Assembly: GCA_031282245.1 (NCBI GenBank)
Contig: JAITEB010000015.1
Span: forward strand, 62,001 to 126,000
Direction: 5' to 3'
Source of the DNA: Oscillospiraceae bacterium
GTDB lineage: Bacteria; Bacillota; Clostridia; Oscillospirales; Ruminococcaceae
Length of the DNA stretch: 64,000 nucleotides
In this document: positions 50,891 through 59,911 of the stretch, one piece after another
How the letters are laid out: the number at the start of each line of letters is the position of its first letter
How positions within the stretch are numbered: the first letter of the stretch is position 1
Program-made: the position numbers and the translations under genes
Notes under the pieces: model-generated
Database searches by the model: none
Seen by the model: the letters and a program-made list of their open reading frames with translations, nothing else
Told to the model about the DNA's origin: nothing

Positions 50891-53149
50891 TCACCTTTTC
50901 CCTCCAAGAGCGGCGGTCATGCCCTGCCGCCCGACATGAACCGTCTCCCCGTAGAGGTCTATTTCAATTCCGTCGCCGTCCGCGCTCAGTGTAACTAAAT
51001 TCTCGTTTATGTTCACGCGCAGAACCTGGCCCCGGATTTGCAGAGCAAAGGAGTAAGCGCGCCAGCCTTCCGGCTTCACTGGCGCGAGCGAAAGCCTTTC
51101 GCCGTCGCTGCGCAGACCTCCGAAGCCGTAAACAATATTCATCCAGCTTCCCGCGATAGACGTTATGTGCAAACCTTCGCGGGTGTTCCGGTTATAGTTG
51201 TCCAGATCCATCCTTGCGGCAAAGCGGAAAAAACCGTAAGCCTGCTCCATGCGCCCGATCTGCGCCGCTAAAATAGAGTGCACAGACGGCGAAAGACTGC
51301 TTTCATGTATGCAGCGGGGTTCATAATAGTCAAAATTTGTCTCTATCTGCCGTTTTGTGAATTCAGAGTTATACATGAGCATAAACATCAGCACATCTGG
51401 CTGCTTCAGCATGTCGCTGCGGTAAATCCGGTCATATGCCCAGTGGCTGTAAAGCGGAAATTCCTCCGCAGGAATGGATTTTATGTCCGTGTGAGGAAGG
51501 CTGTAAAAACCGTCATGCTGCTCAAACAGCCCGCTTTCCACATCGCGGGAAATGCGCATTTTATGCGCCATATCCGCCCAGCCAGCTTCTTCTCCGGAAG
51601 TTAAGCCAAGCTTTTCGGCAAGCGCCTCATAGCGGCCGCCGCCCTGTTCCCGGAGCTTTTCCAGAACCTCCAGCGCGAATTCAAAGCTTTTTTTGCCCAT
51701 ATAATTTGTATAGCAGTTATTATTTACCATCAGGTGAAACTCGTCCGGCCCCATCACGCCGTAAAAACCATAGCTTTCGCCGTTCTGACTGTAATTCCCG
51801 CGCGAGGCAAGCATCCGGCAAACTTCAACCAGAATTTCAGCGCCCTGATTATACAGAAATTCAGTATCGCCGCTGATTCGCGCATAGTTCCACAGCCCGT
51901 ACACAAGCCCGGTCGAGGGCTGCAATTGCAGGTTTGCGTGCTGCCATAAATCGCAGCATTCCCGGCCGCTGATAGTCGCTATGGGATAATACGCGCCTTT
52001 ACAGTCAAGTTCCTGCGCGCGCTTTTTCGCTTCGCCGAGCGTGTCATACCGGAACTGCAAAATATTCCGCGCGGCGGCGGGGTTGCTGAACAGATAAAAT
52101 GGCAGGCAGTAAACCTCTGTGTCCCAGAAAGCGTTGCCGTTGTAAAATTCCCCGGTGAGTCCTTTCGCGCCGATAACCGCGCTTTGCCCGGCGGTATGGA
52201 GCGTCTGGTGCATCTGGAAAATGCAGAAGCGAATTCCCTGCTGGTTTTCTTCGTCGCCGTCAATCTCTATATCGGACAGCCGCCACTGCTTTACCCACCA
52301 TGCCGCGCTTTCTTCTTTTAGAGATTTATAATAAAGCCCTTCAAGAACAGATCTTTTTGTGAAATCCGTAGCCTTATCCAGCGCCGCAATACGTTCAAGG
52401 GCGGCGCTTTGGCCCCGCTTCAGCTTCAGCCGGAAAACGTTTTCCGGGCGCATGGAATTAATTTCCGGGGACGAACTCCCGTCCAGCCCGCGAAAAACAG
52501 CCAAAGCTCTCAGCGTTTGGGCTGTGTTTTTCGTTGTGCCGGTCACTTCGCAGAAATTCCCGTCGGCAAAAGCGCCGGAGCAGTCCCAAAAGTTCTGTCC
52601 CATGCTCATATGCAGCCGGGTAAAATCCAGACCGGCGCTAATTGCCATATCCGCGACGCCTTCCAGCGCCTTTATCGCAATGCGCTGCGCGCCGATGTGC
52701 GGCCTGACCATAGACAAAAAACGCTCGAAAGACAGTTCCAGCCGCGCGCCGTCTCCCACATTCCAGACAAAGCGCCGGGTTAAAACGCCCGTTTTTAAAT
52801 CCAGACCGCGCTCGAAATTCTCAAAATTTGATTTTGCAAGGTCAAGCGCTTCGCCGTTGCAGACAATGCGCGTATAAACCCAGTCGACTGTGTTAAGCAT
52901 AAATTCCGTCGATTTGAGCATTCCGCGGTAAGCGCCCGGCGGTACGGAGCGGCGTTCGTAAACGCCGTTGACATAGCTTCCCTGAAGACTCTCCCCCGAA
53001 TACCCCTCTTCAAAATATCCGCGCAGTCCCATATATTCGTTAGCAAGTGAAAAAACCGATTCTGAAACTTCGGAGTAAGCCGGGTTAAATCCGTTTTCCC
53101 GCACTTCCCACGGGGCAACCGCAAAATATTTGTCGGCAAATTTGCCCAT
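50891..53149 (-). CDS. GH65 glycoside phosphorylase (first copy in operon)
   Basis: A GH65 protein of about 752 residues with the start ADKYFAVAPWEVRENGFNP and SVFSLANEYMGLRGYFEEGYSG typical of clostridial nigerose/kojibiose-type phosphorylases. The acid lies in YGVMGPDEFHLMVNNNCYTN, and the phosphate-binding end is HESSLSPSVHS. It differs clearly from the downstream copy. The start is uncertain: ATG at 53149 (AAGG 13 nt upstream) or ATG at 53161 (too close to AAAGG). It follows the sugar permease gene by about 90 nt in the same operon. Confidence 0.92.
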   Translation of the reverse strand: MGKFADKYFAVAPWEVRENGFNPAYSEVSESVFSLANEYMGLRGYFEEGYSGESLQGSYVNGVYERRSVPPGAYRGMLKSTEFMLNTVDWVYTRIVCNGEALDLAKSNFENFERGLDLKTGVLTRRFVWNVGDGARLELSFERFLSMVRPHIGAQRIAIKALEGVADMAISAGLDFTRLHMSMGQNFWDCSGAFADGNFCEVTGTTKNTAQTLRALAVFRGLDGSSSPEINSMRPENVFRLKLKRGQSAALERIAALDKATDFTKRSVLEGLYYKSLKEESAAWWVKQWRLSDIEIDGDEENQQGIRFCIFQMHQTLHTAGQSAVIGAKGLTGEFYNGNAFWDTEVYCLPFYLFSNPAAARNILQFRYDTLGEAKKRAQELDCKGAYYPIATISGRECCDLWQHANLQLQPSTGLVYGLWNYARISGDTEFLYNQGAEILVEVCRMLASRGNYSQNGESYGFYGVMGPDEFHLMVNNNCYTNYMGKKSFEFALEVLEKLREQGGGRYEALAEKLGLTSGEEAGWADMAHKMRISRDVESGLFEQHDGFYSLPHTDIKSIPAEEFPLYSHWAYDRIYRSDMLKQPDVLMFMLMYNSEFTKRQIETNFDYYEPRCIHESSLSPSVHSILAAQIGRMEQAYGFFRFAARMDLDNYNRNTREGLHITSIAGSWMNIVYGFGGLRSDGERLSLAPVKPEGWRAYSFALQIRGQVLRVNINENLVTLSADGDGIEIDLYGETVHVGRQGMTAALGGKR

Positions 53150-53238
53150 AAGACCGCACATCCTTTTTTTCTTGCTGATTTAATTAATTTTTTTATATAA
53201 GAACTTTGAGCGGGAGCCGCCGCCCCGCGCGCAAAGCT

Positions 53239-54213
53239 TTAGCCTTTTATGCCGCCCACAGTCACGCCGCGGGTAATCTGCCTCTGGAACAGGATAAACA
53301 TAATAGTCGGCGGTATAATTGAGAAAACCACCGCGTGGAGCTTATCTATTTCGGTTACTTTTATCGCCGTTCGGAACTCAAACAGCCTGACCATTACAGT
53401 ACGCCACTCGCTGTTGCTCAGCAAAAGGTTTGGCAGAAGGAAATCGCTCCAGGCCGCCGTCACCGCAAAAATCGAAACTACAACCACAATCGGCATGGAA
53501 AGCGGCAGCATTATTTTTGTGAAAACGCCCAAATCAGTGCAGCCGTCCAGTTGGGCGGCTTCTGTATAGTCTTTGGGCAGGCTCTCGAAAAATTCTTTGA
53601 AAAGCACAAGCCAAAAGGCGTTGGCGCCCATTATCAGCCACAGCGGCATAACGTTAAAAAACGAGTTCATGGAATCCAGCCCCGCAAGCTTATTAAAGAA
53701 CTCGACGACTTTGTGAATGTTGACAAACTGCGCCACAACGCTGGTTGTCGGAGGAATCAGCAAAGTCCACATCACCAGGGCGAAAACGACTTTGTGACCA
53801 ACCGGGCGCAGAATGCCCAAAACATATGCCAAAAGCCCGTTGAACAGAACCGCGCAGACCACTCCCCCGGCCACCGCTATAGCCGAGTTTAAATAATATC
53901 GGGCGAACTTCATGCTCTCCCATGTTTTGGCATAGCCCGCAAAGCTGAAAGAAACGGGAAGTATTTTTTTGCCGGTGACAAATTCTTTAAGGTCTTTAAA
54001 TCCGGCAAGAATCGCCCACGCCGCCGGGAAAACCGCGACTATAATCATAGCCGCGCAAATCAGGAAAATCGCGGCGCAGGCTATTTTCACCAGCGGGGAG
54101 GACATATCATAAAAGCGTATGGCGCCTTCCCGCTTTTTCTTATATTTATTATAAAAAATCTTATCCAAAAAGCCGGATACAGGACTTTTGCGCTTTATAT
54201 TATTTTTTTGCAT
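53239..54213 (-). CDS. Carbohydrate ABC transporter permease, MalG type
   Basis: A 324-residue CUT1 permease with six predicted helices and the EAA loop YTEAAQLDGCTDLGVFTKIMLPLSMP. It forms the channel with the MalF-type permease, whose stop is 18 nt upstream. Like most CUT1 operons in Firmicutes this one lacks its own ATPase, so a shared MsmX/MsmK-type ATPase is expected elsewhere. The N-terminal 40 residues are unusually basic. Confidence 0.94.
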   Translation of the reverse strand: MQKNNIKRKSPVSGFLDKIFYNKYKKKREGAIRFYDMSSPLVKIACAAIFLICAAMIIVAVFPAAWAILAGFKDLKEFVTGKKILPVSFSFAGYAKTWESMKFARYYLNSAIAVAGGVVCAVLFNGLLAYVLGILRPVGHKVVFALVMWTLLIPPTTSVVAQFVNIHKVVEFFNKLAGLDSMNSFFNVMPLWLIMGANAFWLVLFKEFFESLPKDYTEAAQLDGCTDLGVFTKIMLPLSMPIVVVVSIFAVTAAWSDFLLPNLLLSNSEWRTVMVRLFEFRTAIKVTEIDKLHAVVFSIIPPTIMFILFQRQITRGVTVGGIKG

Positions 54214-54231
54214 TTGCTTTTTCCCTCCCCC

Positions 54232-55146
54232 TCACTCGTTAGAAACTTTTCTGGTCAGCGCAAAGTAAATTATAGTCAAAACAGCCAGTATCAGACAGAT
54301 AAAAACAGAAATCGTCGTGCCCATAGCATAATTAAAATCACGGAAAGCGTACTGATAGACAAGCATCATCATAGAAATGCTCTTGTTGTTCGGGCCGCCG
54401 TTCGTCATCATCATAGGCTCGTACAAAACCTGGAAAACAGAAATAATCTGCAAAATAAGCATAGTCTTGCCAAGGCTGAGCAGGCCCGGCAGCGTAATAT
54501 GCCAAAAACGCCGCATTGGTTTTGCGCCGTCAATCGTGGCCGCCTCGTACAGTTCCGGGTTAATTCCCGCAATTCCCGCCATATAAATCAGAGCCGTACT
54601 GCCCGCGCTTTTCCATGTCATGGTCGTGATGATCAGCGGGATAGTCCATCCCCTTGCCGACAGCCAGTTAAATGGAGCCAGCCCCAGCCAGCCCAGAATT
54701 ATATTCAGCACCCCCGTCGGCCCCGGCCTGAACAAAAAAGTCCAGATAATCGCCGTCGCGAGACCGGGCATTATGTTCGGGAAATAAATAGCGACGCGTA
54801 TCGCGCTTTTCAGGTGCGCCGTCTCCGATATCAGCGCCGCCATGATAAGCGGCACAAAAAAGCCGATTATCAGTGACCACAGAATATAAATAAACGTGTT
54901 GCTCAAAGCGGCCTTAAAATTCGGGTCGATAAACATCAGCCGGTAGTTGTCCAGCCCGACGAATCTCAGCCGCGAAAAATCCACGCCTATCCCCCTGTAT
55001 GTTGAAAGGCGTATGCTCTCCAGAATCGGCTCCCAGATAAAAAACGCAAACAGAACCAGTGTGGGCAGCATGATCGCCCATGCGCTTATGTTTTTCTGGA
55101 TTCTGTTTTTCTTCTGCAGGTTTCCGCCCCGCGCGCCTGCTGTCAT
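54232..55146 (-). CDS. Carbohydrate ABC transporter permease, MalF type
   Basis: A 304-residue CUT1 permease with the EAA loop YEAATIDGAKPMRRFWHITLPGL and six helices. It is second in the sugar operon, after the binding-protein gene and a hairpin at 55186-55218. It works with the MalG-type protein and the lipoprotein at 55253 to import an oligosaccharide for the GH65 enzymes. Confidence 0.94.
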   Translation of the reverse strand: MTAGARGGNLQKKNRIQKNISAWAIMLPTLVLFAFFIWEPILESIRLSTYRGIGVDFSRLRFVGLDNYRLMFIDPNFKAALSNTFIYILWSLIIGFFVPLIMAALISETAHLKSAIRVAIYFPNIMPGLATAIIWTFLFRPGPTGVLNIILGWLGLAPFNWLSARGWTIPLIITTMTWKSAGSTALIYMAGIAGINPELYEAATIDGAKPMRRFWHITLPGLLSLGKTMLILQIISVFQVLYEPMMMTNGGPNNKSISMMMLVYQYAFRDFNYAMGTTISVFICLILAVLTIIYFALTRKVSNE

Positions 55147-55172
55147 TTTGTTCCCCCCTTTTTTGGAATCAT

Positions 55173-55218
55173 GAAAAAACGCAAACTGCTTCCCTCCCCG
55201 CCCGGAGGAGAGAAGCAG
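55173..55218 (-). terminator. Attenuating hairpin between binding-protein and permease genes
   Basis: On the minus strand CTGCTTC-CTCC/GGAGG-GAAGCAG forms a stem followed by TTTGCGTTTTTT. Inside the operon it would lower permease expression relative to the binding protein, a common arrangement. Confidence 0.65.
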
Positions 55219-55252
55219 CTGGTTTTTTTTAAACTAAATATTCCCCGTTTCT

Positions 55253-56719
55253 CTACGCTGTGGGATTATCAAGCATTGACTGATAGTTCTCGTCAGCGGT
55301 CTTCATAAGGGCGGCGACGTCGGCGTCAGAATTGGTCAGAACTTCCTGCAAAACTTTTGTGAGCTCGGCATACATGTTCTGAGTCTGGCCGCTTTCCTCA
55401 AGGCGGAGATTTCCTTCAGTAGTAACCGCTTTGAAATAATCGGCGTAGAGAGCTTCGTTGACATTGCTGAATTCGGCGGTGATTTCATTTTCTTTGTCAA
55501 TCAGTTCCTGAAGCGTCCAGCAGGGGAAGCGCTGAATAACAGGAGCGCCCATGGAAACCTTCGTCGCGTTCCCGGCCTTCATGCCCGCGATAGATAAGTC
55601 GTTAAGAACCGGCGCTTTACCCATAAGAATAAGATAGTCAAGCGCGGCGTTTACTTCCGCATCGCTCGCGTTCGCGCCGAAGAAGTACGGCGTGCCGCCG
55701 GAAAGGCTGTACTGTCCGCCCGGGCCCGCCGGAACGGGAACAAGCGCGAATTTGTCCACGGCAAGGCCGTTATTGGCTGTGGGCTGCTCGGTCGCGTCGT
55801 TGGCCATGATATACATAGCGGCCGCGCCTGTGCCAAGCTGTGTGAAACCGGTGCCCCAGTCCTCCGAAAGCGGGTCGGCCGTCAGAACGTCATATTCCCA
55901 CTTGAGGCTCTTTGTGTACTCCATTGCCGCAACAGCTTCGGCCGAATCAAGGTTTGACGTAAAAGTGCCGTCGCCGTTGTCCGTCACCAGATTGGCCCCG
56001 AAAGCCCATGCGATATTGCTCCAGTGCCAGCCGCCCGCGTTGTCCTTTGCCAGCAGGCACAGGCCCGCCGCTCCGGTTTCGTCTTTAATTTTCTTCGCAG
56101 CCGCCGCAAGTTCTTCCCAGGTTTTCGGATACTGCGGGGTGCCGTCGGCGTTCATCAGCCCGGCTTGCTCGAACAGCTCAAGATTGAGGCCAAGGCCAAG
56201 CGCATAAGCGTCGCGGGGTATGCCGTAAATTTTACCGTCTTTGGAGAGCAGCTCTTTGATGGACGGGTTGATCGCTTCAGCCCAGCCGCGCTCGTTAAGA
56301 ATATCCGTTATATCGCGCGCCCCGCCGCTTTCGATAAGTTTTGCGGGTTCTGTGAACCACGATTCAAAAATTGTCGGAACCGTCCCGGCCTGAACCATGG
56401 GCAGGAAGTTGTCCGTCGCGTACTTGTAATAAAATCTCACAAATTCGATATTGGAGTGCTCGGCGTTGAAAATGGCTTCGTAGACCAAGTGCTGCTGAAG
56501 CGCCACATAGTCGGTGTCCGCCGGCCAGATGCCACAGATAAAAGTGCCTGTTACCTGCTCCTCCGGCTCGCTTTCCGGCGGAGCCGCGCTGACCGGCGTT
56601 TCGGCCGGCGGGGTATCTGCGCTGCCGGCGCTTGCGGGCGCTGTGCTTGTGCATGACGATACTGTAAACACAAGCATCGTCAAAGCAAGAATCAGGCATA
56701 ATGCTTTCATTTTTTTCAT
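55253..56719 (-). CDS. Carbohydrate ABC transporter substrate-binding lipoprotein
   Basis: A 488-residue family-1 solute-binding protein. A signal with lipobox VSSC is followed by a Pro/Ala-rich linker and then a binding fold with DGKIYGIPRDAYALGLGLNLELFEQAGL and YPKTWEELAAAAKKIK. It captures the sugar outside the membrane. It is the first structural gene of the operon. AGGAGGTTAAT precedes the ATG. Candidate LacI-type operators lie 27-100 bp upstream. Confidence 0.94.
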   Translation of the reverse strand: MKKMKALCLILALTMLVFTVSSCTSTAPASAGSADTPPAETPVSAAPPESEPEEQVTGTFICGIWPADTDYVALQQHLVYEAIFNAEHSNIEFVRFYYKYATDNFLPMVQAGTVPTIFESWFTEPAKLIESGGARDITDILNERGWAEAINPSIKELLSKDGKIYGIPRDAYALGLGLNLELFEQAGLMNADGTPQYPKTWEELAAAAKKIKDETGAAGLCLLAKDNAGGWHWSNIAWAFGANLVTDNGDGTFTSNLDSAEAVAAMEYTKSLKWEYDVLTADPLSEDWGTGFTQLGTGAAAMYIMANDATEQPTANNGLAVDKFALVPVPAGPGGQYSLSGGTPYFFGANASDAEVNAALDYLILMGKAPVLNDLSIAGMKAGNATKVSMGAPVIQRFPCWTLQELIDKENEITAEFSNVNEALYADYFKAVTTEGNLRLEESGQTQNMYAELTKVLQEVLTNSDADVAALMKTADENYQSMLDNPTA

Positions 56720-56745
56720 AAATAATTAACCTCCTGGCAATAAAT

Positions 56746-56759
56746 GTTTAGCGACAAAC
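56746..56759. promoter_or_regulatory. LacI-type operator candidate 1
   Basis: GTTTAGCGACAAAC is an imperfect palindrome centred on CG, as is usual for LacI-family sites. A second copy with 11 of 14 bases the same lies 62 bp away. Both are upstream of the binding-protein gene. Confidence 0.5.
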
Positions 56760-56791
56760 TCAACAAAATATTTTTATTATGTTGATTGTAT

Positions 56792-56808
56792 CTATGCTAT
56801 AAGCATAG
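56792..56808. promoter_or_regulatory. Palindrome CTATGCT-ATA-AGCATAG
   Basis: A perfect 7-bp inverted repeat with a 3-bp centre, directly touching operator candidate 2. It could be a separate regulator site or part of the promoter region; no clean -35/-10 pair was assigned here. Confidence 0.45.
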
Positions 56809-56821
56809 TTTAGCGTTCAAC
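56808..56821. promoter_or_regulatory. LacI-type operator candidate 2
   Basis: GTTTAGCGTTCAAC shares its first eight bases and CG centre with candidate 1. Two sites about six helical turns apart could support looping by a tetrameric or paired LacI protein. Confidence 0.5.
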
Positions 56822-56991
56822 TTTCGATTTATATTTTACAACGCTATGTCTAATTTGTAAATGGCCAATTTTTACGAAATTAAAACTATTTTTTTGTAAG
56901 TTTTATATAAATATATAAGGAGCAAGCCTTGCGCCCGCCCCTTATCAGATATTTTTTGTTTTTGAAAAAAAAAGCGAAGAAAAGGCTGTCC

Positions 56992-58020
56992 CTAGAGAAT
57001 ACTCCGGACGCTTTCCCGCTCAACGAGACGCACCGGAAGGATTTTGTTTTGCTCCAGAATTTCCCCGCCGTTTAGCAGAGTGATCATCCGCTCGGCGGAG
57101 ATTTCCCCCTTTTGCTTTGCGTCCTGATGCACTGTCGTCAGCGTGGGCATAGTCATGCGGCACCAGTCAATGTCGTCAAAGCCGACAATGGAAAAATCCT
57201 CCGGGACTTTGCGCCCGGCCTGCTGAATGCCGGACATAATCCCCGCCGCCAGGATGTCCGCCGTGGCGAAAACAGCCGTCACATCGTCCCTTGCGGCTAT
57301 CTCCGCGCCCAGCTCCAGCGTGCGCTCAATCAGGAATTCGCTCTCAAAGACAAGTTTTTCGTCGAAAGAAATGCCGGCGGCTTCCAGCGCGGATCTGTAG
57401 CCTTTCAGCCGCTGCTGAACAACGCCGCTGGGACGGATTTGCGGCCCCGCGAAAATAATGCGCCTGTGGCCGTTTTTTATTAAATATTCTGTGGCAAGCT
57501 TTGCGCCCTCGAAATCCTGAAGGCCGACGTTCACCATTTGGCCGTAATCCGACAGATAACTGTCGCTGAGCACAACCGGAACTTTCAGATTGGAAAGCGC
57601 CGCATATATGTCGTCATCCTCAAAAACGCCCGTCAGGAACAGGCCGTCCATATTCCAGTTGCGCAGAAATTCCAAAAGCTTTTTGGAACTCCCCACAGTG
57701 CGCAGCATCAAATAATAGCCCTGACTTCGCAGAGCCTTTTCGACCGCGCCGATAAAAATATTGTGAAAAGGATCTTCCATAAAGTTAGCGCTTTTATCAG
57801 AATCAAGATTGTTAATAATCGCGACTACTTTTGAAGAATTTGAAGCGAGCGCCCTTGCGGACATATTGGGGACATAGCCGCGCTCTTTTATAATTTTGTT
57901 GATGCTGTCTATAGTTTTTTTGGAAACGCGGTTTGTCCTGCCATGGATGACGTTTGAAACTGTCGTGTTGCTTACGCCGGCTTCCGCGGCTATGTCGTCA
58001 ATTGTAACCAAAGCGCTCAC
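56992..58020 (-). CDS. LacI family transcriptional regulator
   Basis: A 342-residue LacI/GalR-type repressor. The N-terminal HTH is VTIDDIAAEAGVSNTTVSNVIHGRTNRVS, with the hinge PNMSARALASNSS, and a periplasmic-binding-like ligand domain follows (FSIVGFDDIDWCRMTMPTLTTVHQD). It lies just upstream of the sugar operon on the same strand and probably controls it through the GTTTAGCG sites. The start is taken at 58020, with GGAGGGG a few bases before it. Confidence 0.94.
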   Translation of the reverse strand: MSALVTIDDIAAEAGVSNTTVSNVIHGRTNRVSKKTIDSINKIIKERGYVPNMSARALASNSSKVVAIINNLDSDKSANFMEDPFHNIFIGAVEKALRSQGYYLMLRTVGSSKKLLEFLRNWNMDGLFLTGVFEDDDIYAALSNLKVPVVLSDSYLSDYGQMVNVGLQDFEGAKLATEYLIKNGHRRIIFAGPQIRPSGVVQQRLKGYRSALEAAGISFDEKLVFESEFLIERTLELGAEIAARDDVTAVFATADILAAGIMSGIQQAGRKVPEDFSIVGFDDIDWCRMTMPTLTTVHQDAKQKGEISAERMITLLNGGEILEQNKILPVRLVERESVRSIL

Positions 58021-58107
58021 CCCTCCACCGCACTGATGATAATTTCTGTTGATATTTTAGCATTGCGGCGCGGCTATGTCAAGAAAGGGGAGAAAATCAT
58101 TTCCTGT

Positions 58108-58151
58108 TAAAAAATATTCAGGGCACGACGCCCCCGGCGCGCCGTACCCTG
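58108..58151 (-). terminator. Terminator after the DHHW protein gene
   Basis: On the minus strand CAGGG-ACG-GCC/GGC-CGT-CCCTG (one internal mismatch) is followed by AATATTTTTT. Confidence 0.7.
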
Positions 58152-58160
58152 CGAAAATAT

Positions 58161-59273
58161 TCACGGACTGAGAAGAACGTCCGCATTATTCAGAATCTGC
58201 GAACTGTAAAGAAACAGCGCGTCCGCCTCCGGCTCGAAACTCACGTAATTATTCAAAATCCGGCTGTCAATATAGCGCAGATCAATCAAGACTATTTTTT
58301 TATAGCTTGCGGCAAGCCACGGCGCAAGGCTGGAACCGAAGGAATCCCGGAAAAAATACAGAGTACCCTCGCCCGCCGGGTTTTCTATTTCGATAAGCGG
58401 CTGAACGCCGCCAAGGAAAAAATCATACGGGTCGCGCCCGGAAATTGCGGCGGGGTCGTACATCCCGCCGGGCACAAATTCGCCGCTCTTTGTGTCCAGG
58501 TATTTCACAGTCACGTTCTGCAACGCGCCGCCCGTGACATAATCCATGCGGTCTTCTTCAATTGGCATGGCGACCTGTCCGGCGTAAACCCCAAAGAAAG
58601 CGCCGCCCGGCACAGTCTCAAGCCCCTCCGGAGAAGCAAAGCCCATAGATTCGGCCAGCCGGGCGGAAACCGCGCCCAGTTTTGGCTGATCCCAGTGCAG
58701 ATCGGTTTTATAAAAGCTTTCGCCGTCAAGACAGTCCGCCAGGTCGATAAAAGTTAAACCCGAAAGCTCCTCGGCCAGAATTTCCCTGGCCTTGTCCGGG
58801 TCGAAGCCCGGCATATATCGCGGCTCGTAAATGCTTTTGTCCGGCACGACGGAGTAATAAATATGCATCCCGGGAAAATTTTCACAAAGCCGACTTATTT
58901 TTCCGGCCGCCCTGCGGTAGGACGCCTCGTTAACGGCTTCGATTTTGCCAAAGCCATAATCGCCCTGATAAAGCCCCGACTTGTCCGTCTGCCTGTAAAC
59001 GTCAAAAACGATATGCGCCCTGATAGTCCGGAAAGCGTCGCGGGCAAAAAAGCTGTCCGCCGCAAAACTTTCAAAACCGCTCATGAACTTTCCGGAAATA
59101 ACGCTTTGCGCCGAAAACTCCGGCATTTTCGCAAGCGCCCGGCGCTCGCTCTGGGAAACTTCCGGCGGCCGGATAAACCTGTTCAGCGCGAAAAATCCCG
59201 CCAAAATCAGCGCAAAAACAGCGAACACAAGCTTTTCGCGCAGAGTTGATTTTTTATTAACTGAATCATCCAA
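58161..59273 (-). CDS. DHHW/AlgJ-like SGNH-fold protein
   Basis: A 370-residue membrane-anchored protein: one N-terminal helix (LVFAVFALILAGFFAL) and an extracellular SGNH-like domain. KTDLHWDQ carries the Asp-x-His-Trp motif that names the family, and FFRDSFGSS supplies the Ser. Such proteins partner MBOAT acyltransferases and place acyl groups on surface polysaccharides, as AlgJ/AlgX do with AlgI. It overlaps the DUF4358 gene by 8 bp. Confidence 0.87.
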   Translation of the reverse strand: MDDSVNKKSTLREKLVFAVFALILAGFFALNRFIRPPEVSQSERRALAKMPEFSAQSVISGKFMSGFESFAADSFFARDAFRTIRAHIVFDVYRQTDKSGLYQGDYGFGKIEAVNEASYRRAAGKISRLCENFPGMHIYYSVVPDKSIYEPRYMPGFDPDKAREILAEELSGLTFIDLADCLDGESFYKTDLHWDQPKLGAVSARLAESMGFASPEGLETVPGGAFFGVYAGQVAMPIEEDRMDYVTGGALQNVTVKYLDTKSGEFVPGGMYDPAAISGRDPYDFFLGGVQPLIEIENPAGEGTLYFFRDSFGSSLAPWLAASYKKIVLIDLRYIDSRILNNYVSFEPEADALFLYSSQILNNADVLLSP

Positions 59274-59853
59274 GGTTCAAACCGCCCCCGCCGTCAGCTT
59301 CTTCATAGTTTGAGAAATCAAACGCAAGAACGGCCGTCCCCGTATTTCCCTGCGCGGCGGACTTAAAGCTCTCGACAAAAGCGTCCGCAACCACCGTTTT
59401 GCTTGCGACCAGAAAAACATAGCTGCCGGATTCTATCACATATGTCTTATCGGGCATGACGCAAACCCAGCGCCCGGAATTAAAGCCGTTTATCATGAGT
59501 TCTTTGACTTTTGCCGCGTCCGCTATGTTTTTACATTTCACCAGGGCGGCCTCGTGCGCGAAGGTCATAAGCGCCGCCGTGGAAGCGTATGCGTCCTCCA
59601 CATACTGGGCAAACTCGTCCGAGCTTAGACCGAGCATTCCCTGGCAGTTCTCGGCGGCGACAGCTTCGTCAAAAGTCATGCCGACCCCGGAGCCTTCGGG
59701 GATTGCGGCGTTCGCTCCGTCAACGATTTGCTTAAGAATTTCGTCCGTGCCGCCAACAAGCGTGTCCTTCGCCCCGCCGCAGGAAGTCAGCGCAAGCGAG
59801 AGAATTAACGCAAAACAGACACAGAGCAATTTTAAATTTGTTTTGATTTTCAC
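59266..59853 (-). CDS. DUF4358 lipoprotein
   Basis: A 195-residue predicted lipoprotein (LALTSCGG) of the DUF4358 family, which regularly sits between MBOAT and DHHW genes in Clostridia. The function is unknown; position suggests a third surface component of the acylation system. The GTG at 59853 is chosen because GAAGG lies 10 nt upstream and the signal peptide begins at once; the frame stays open to 60051 inside the MBOAT gene but without a signal-like start. Confidence 0.85.
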   Translation of the reverse strand: MKIKTNLKLLCVCFALILSLALTSCGGAKDTLVGGTDEILKQIVDGANAAIPEGSGVGMTFDEAVAAENCQGMLGLSSDEFAQYVEDAYASTAALMTFAHEAALVKCKNIADAAKVKELMINGFNSGRWVCVMPDKTYVIESGSYVFLVASKTVVADAFVESFKSAAQGNTGTAVLAFDFSNYEEADGGGGLNLG

Positions 59854-59911
59854 GATATTTTTACCTTCTTTACTAAAAAATTTTAATTTGCGCAGAGACG
59901 GCCGCGCCTGC

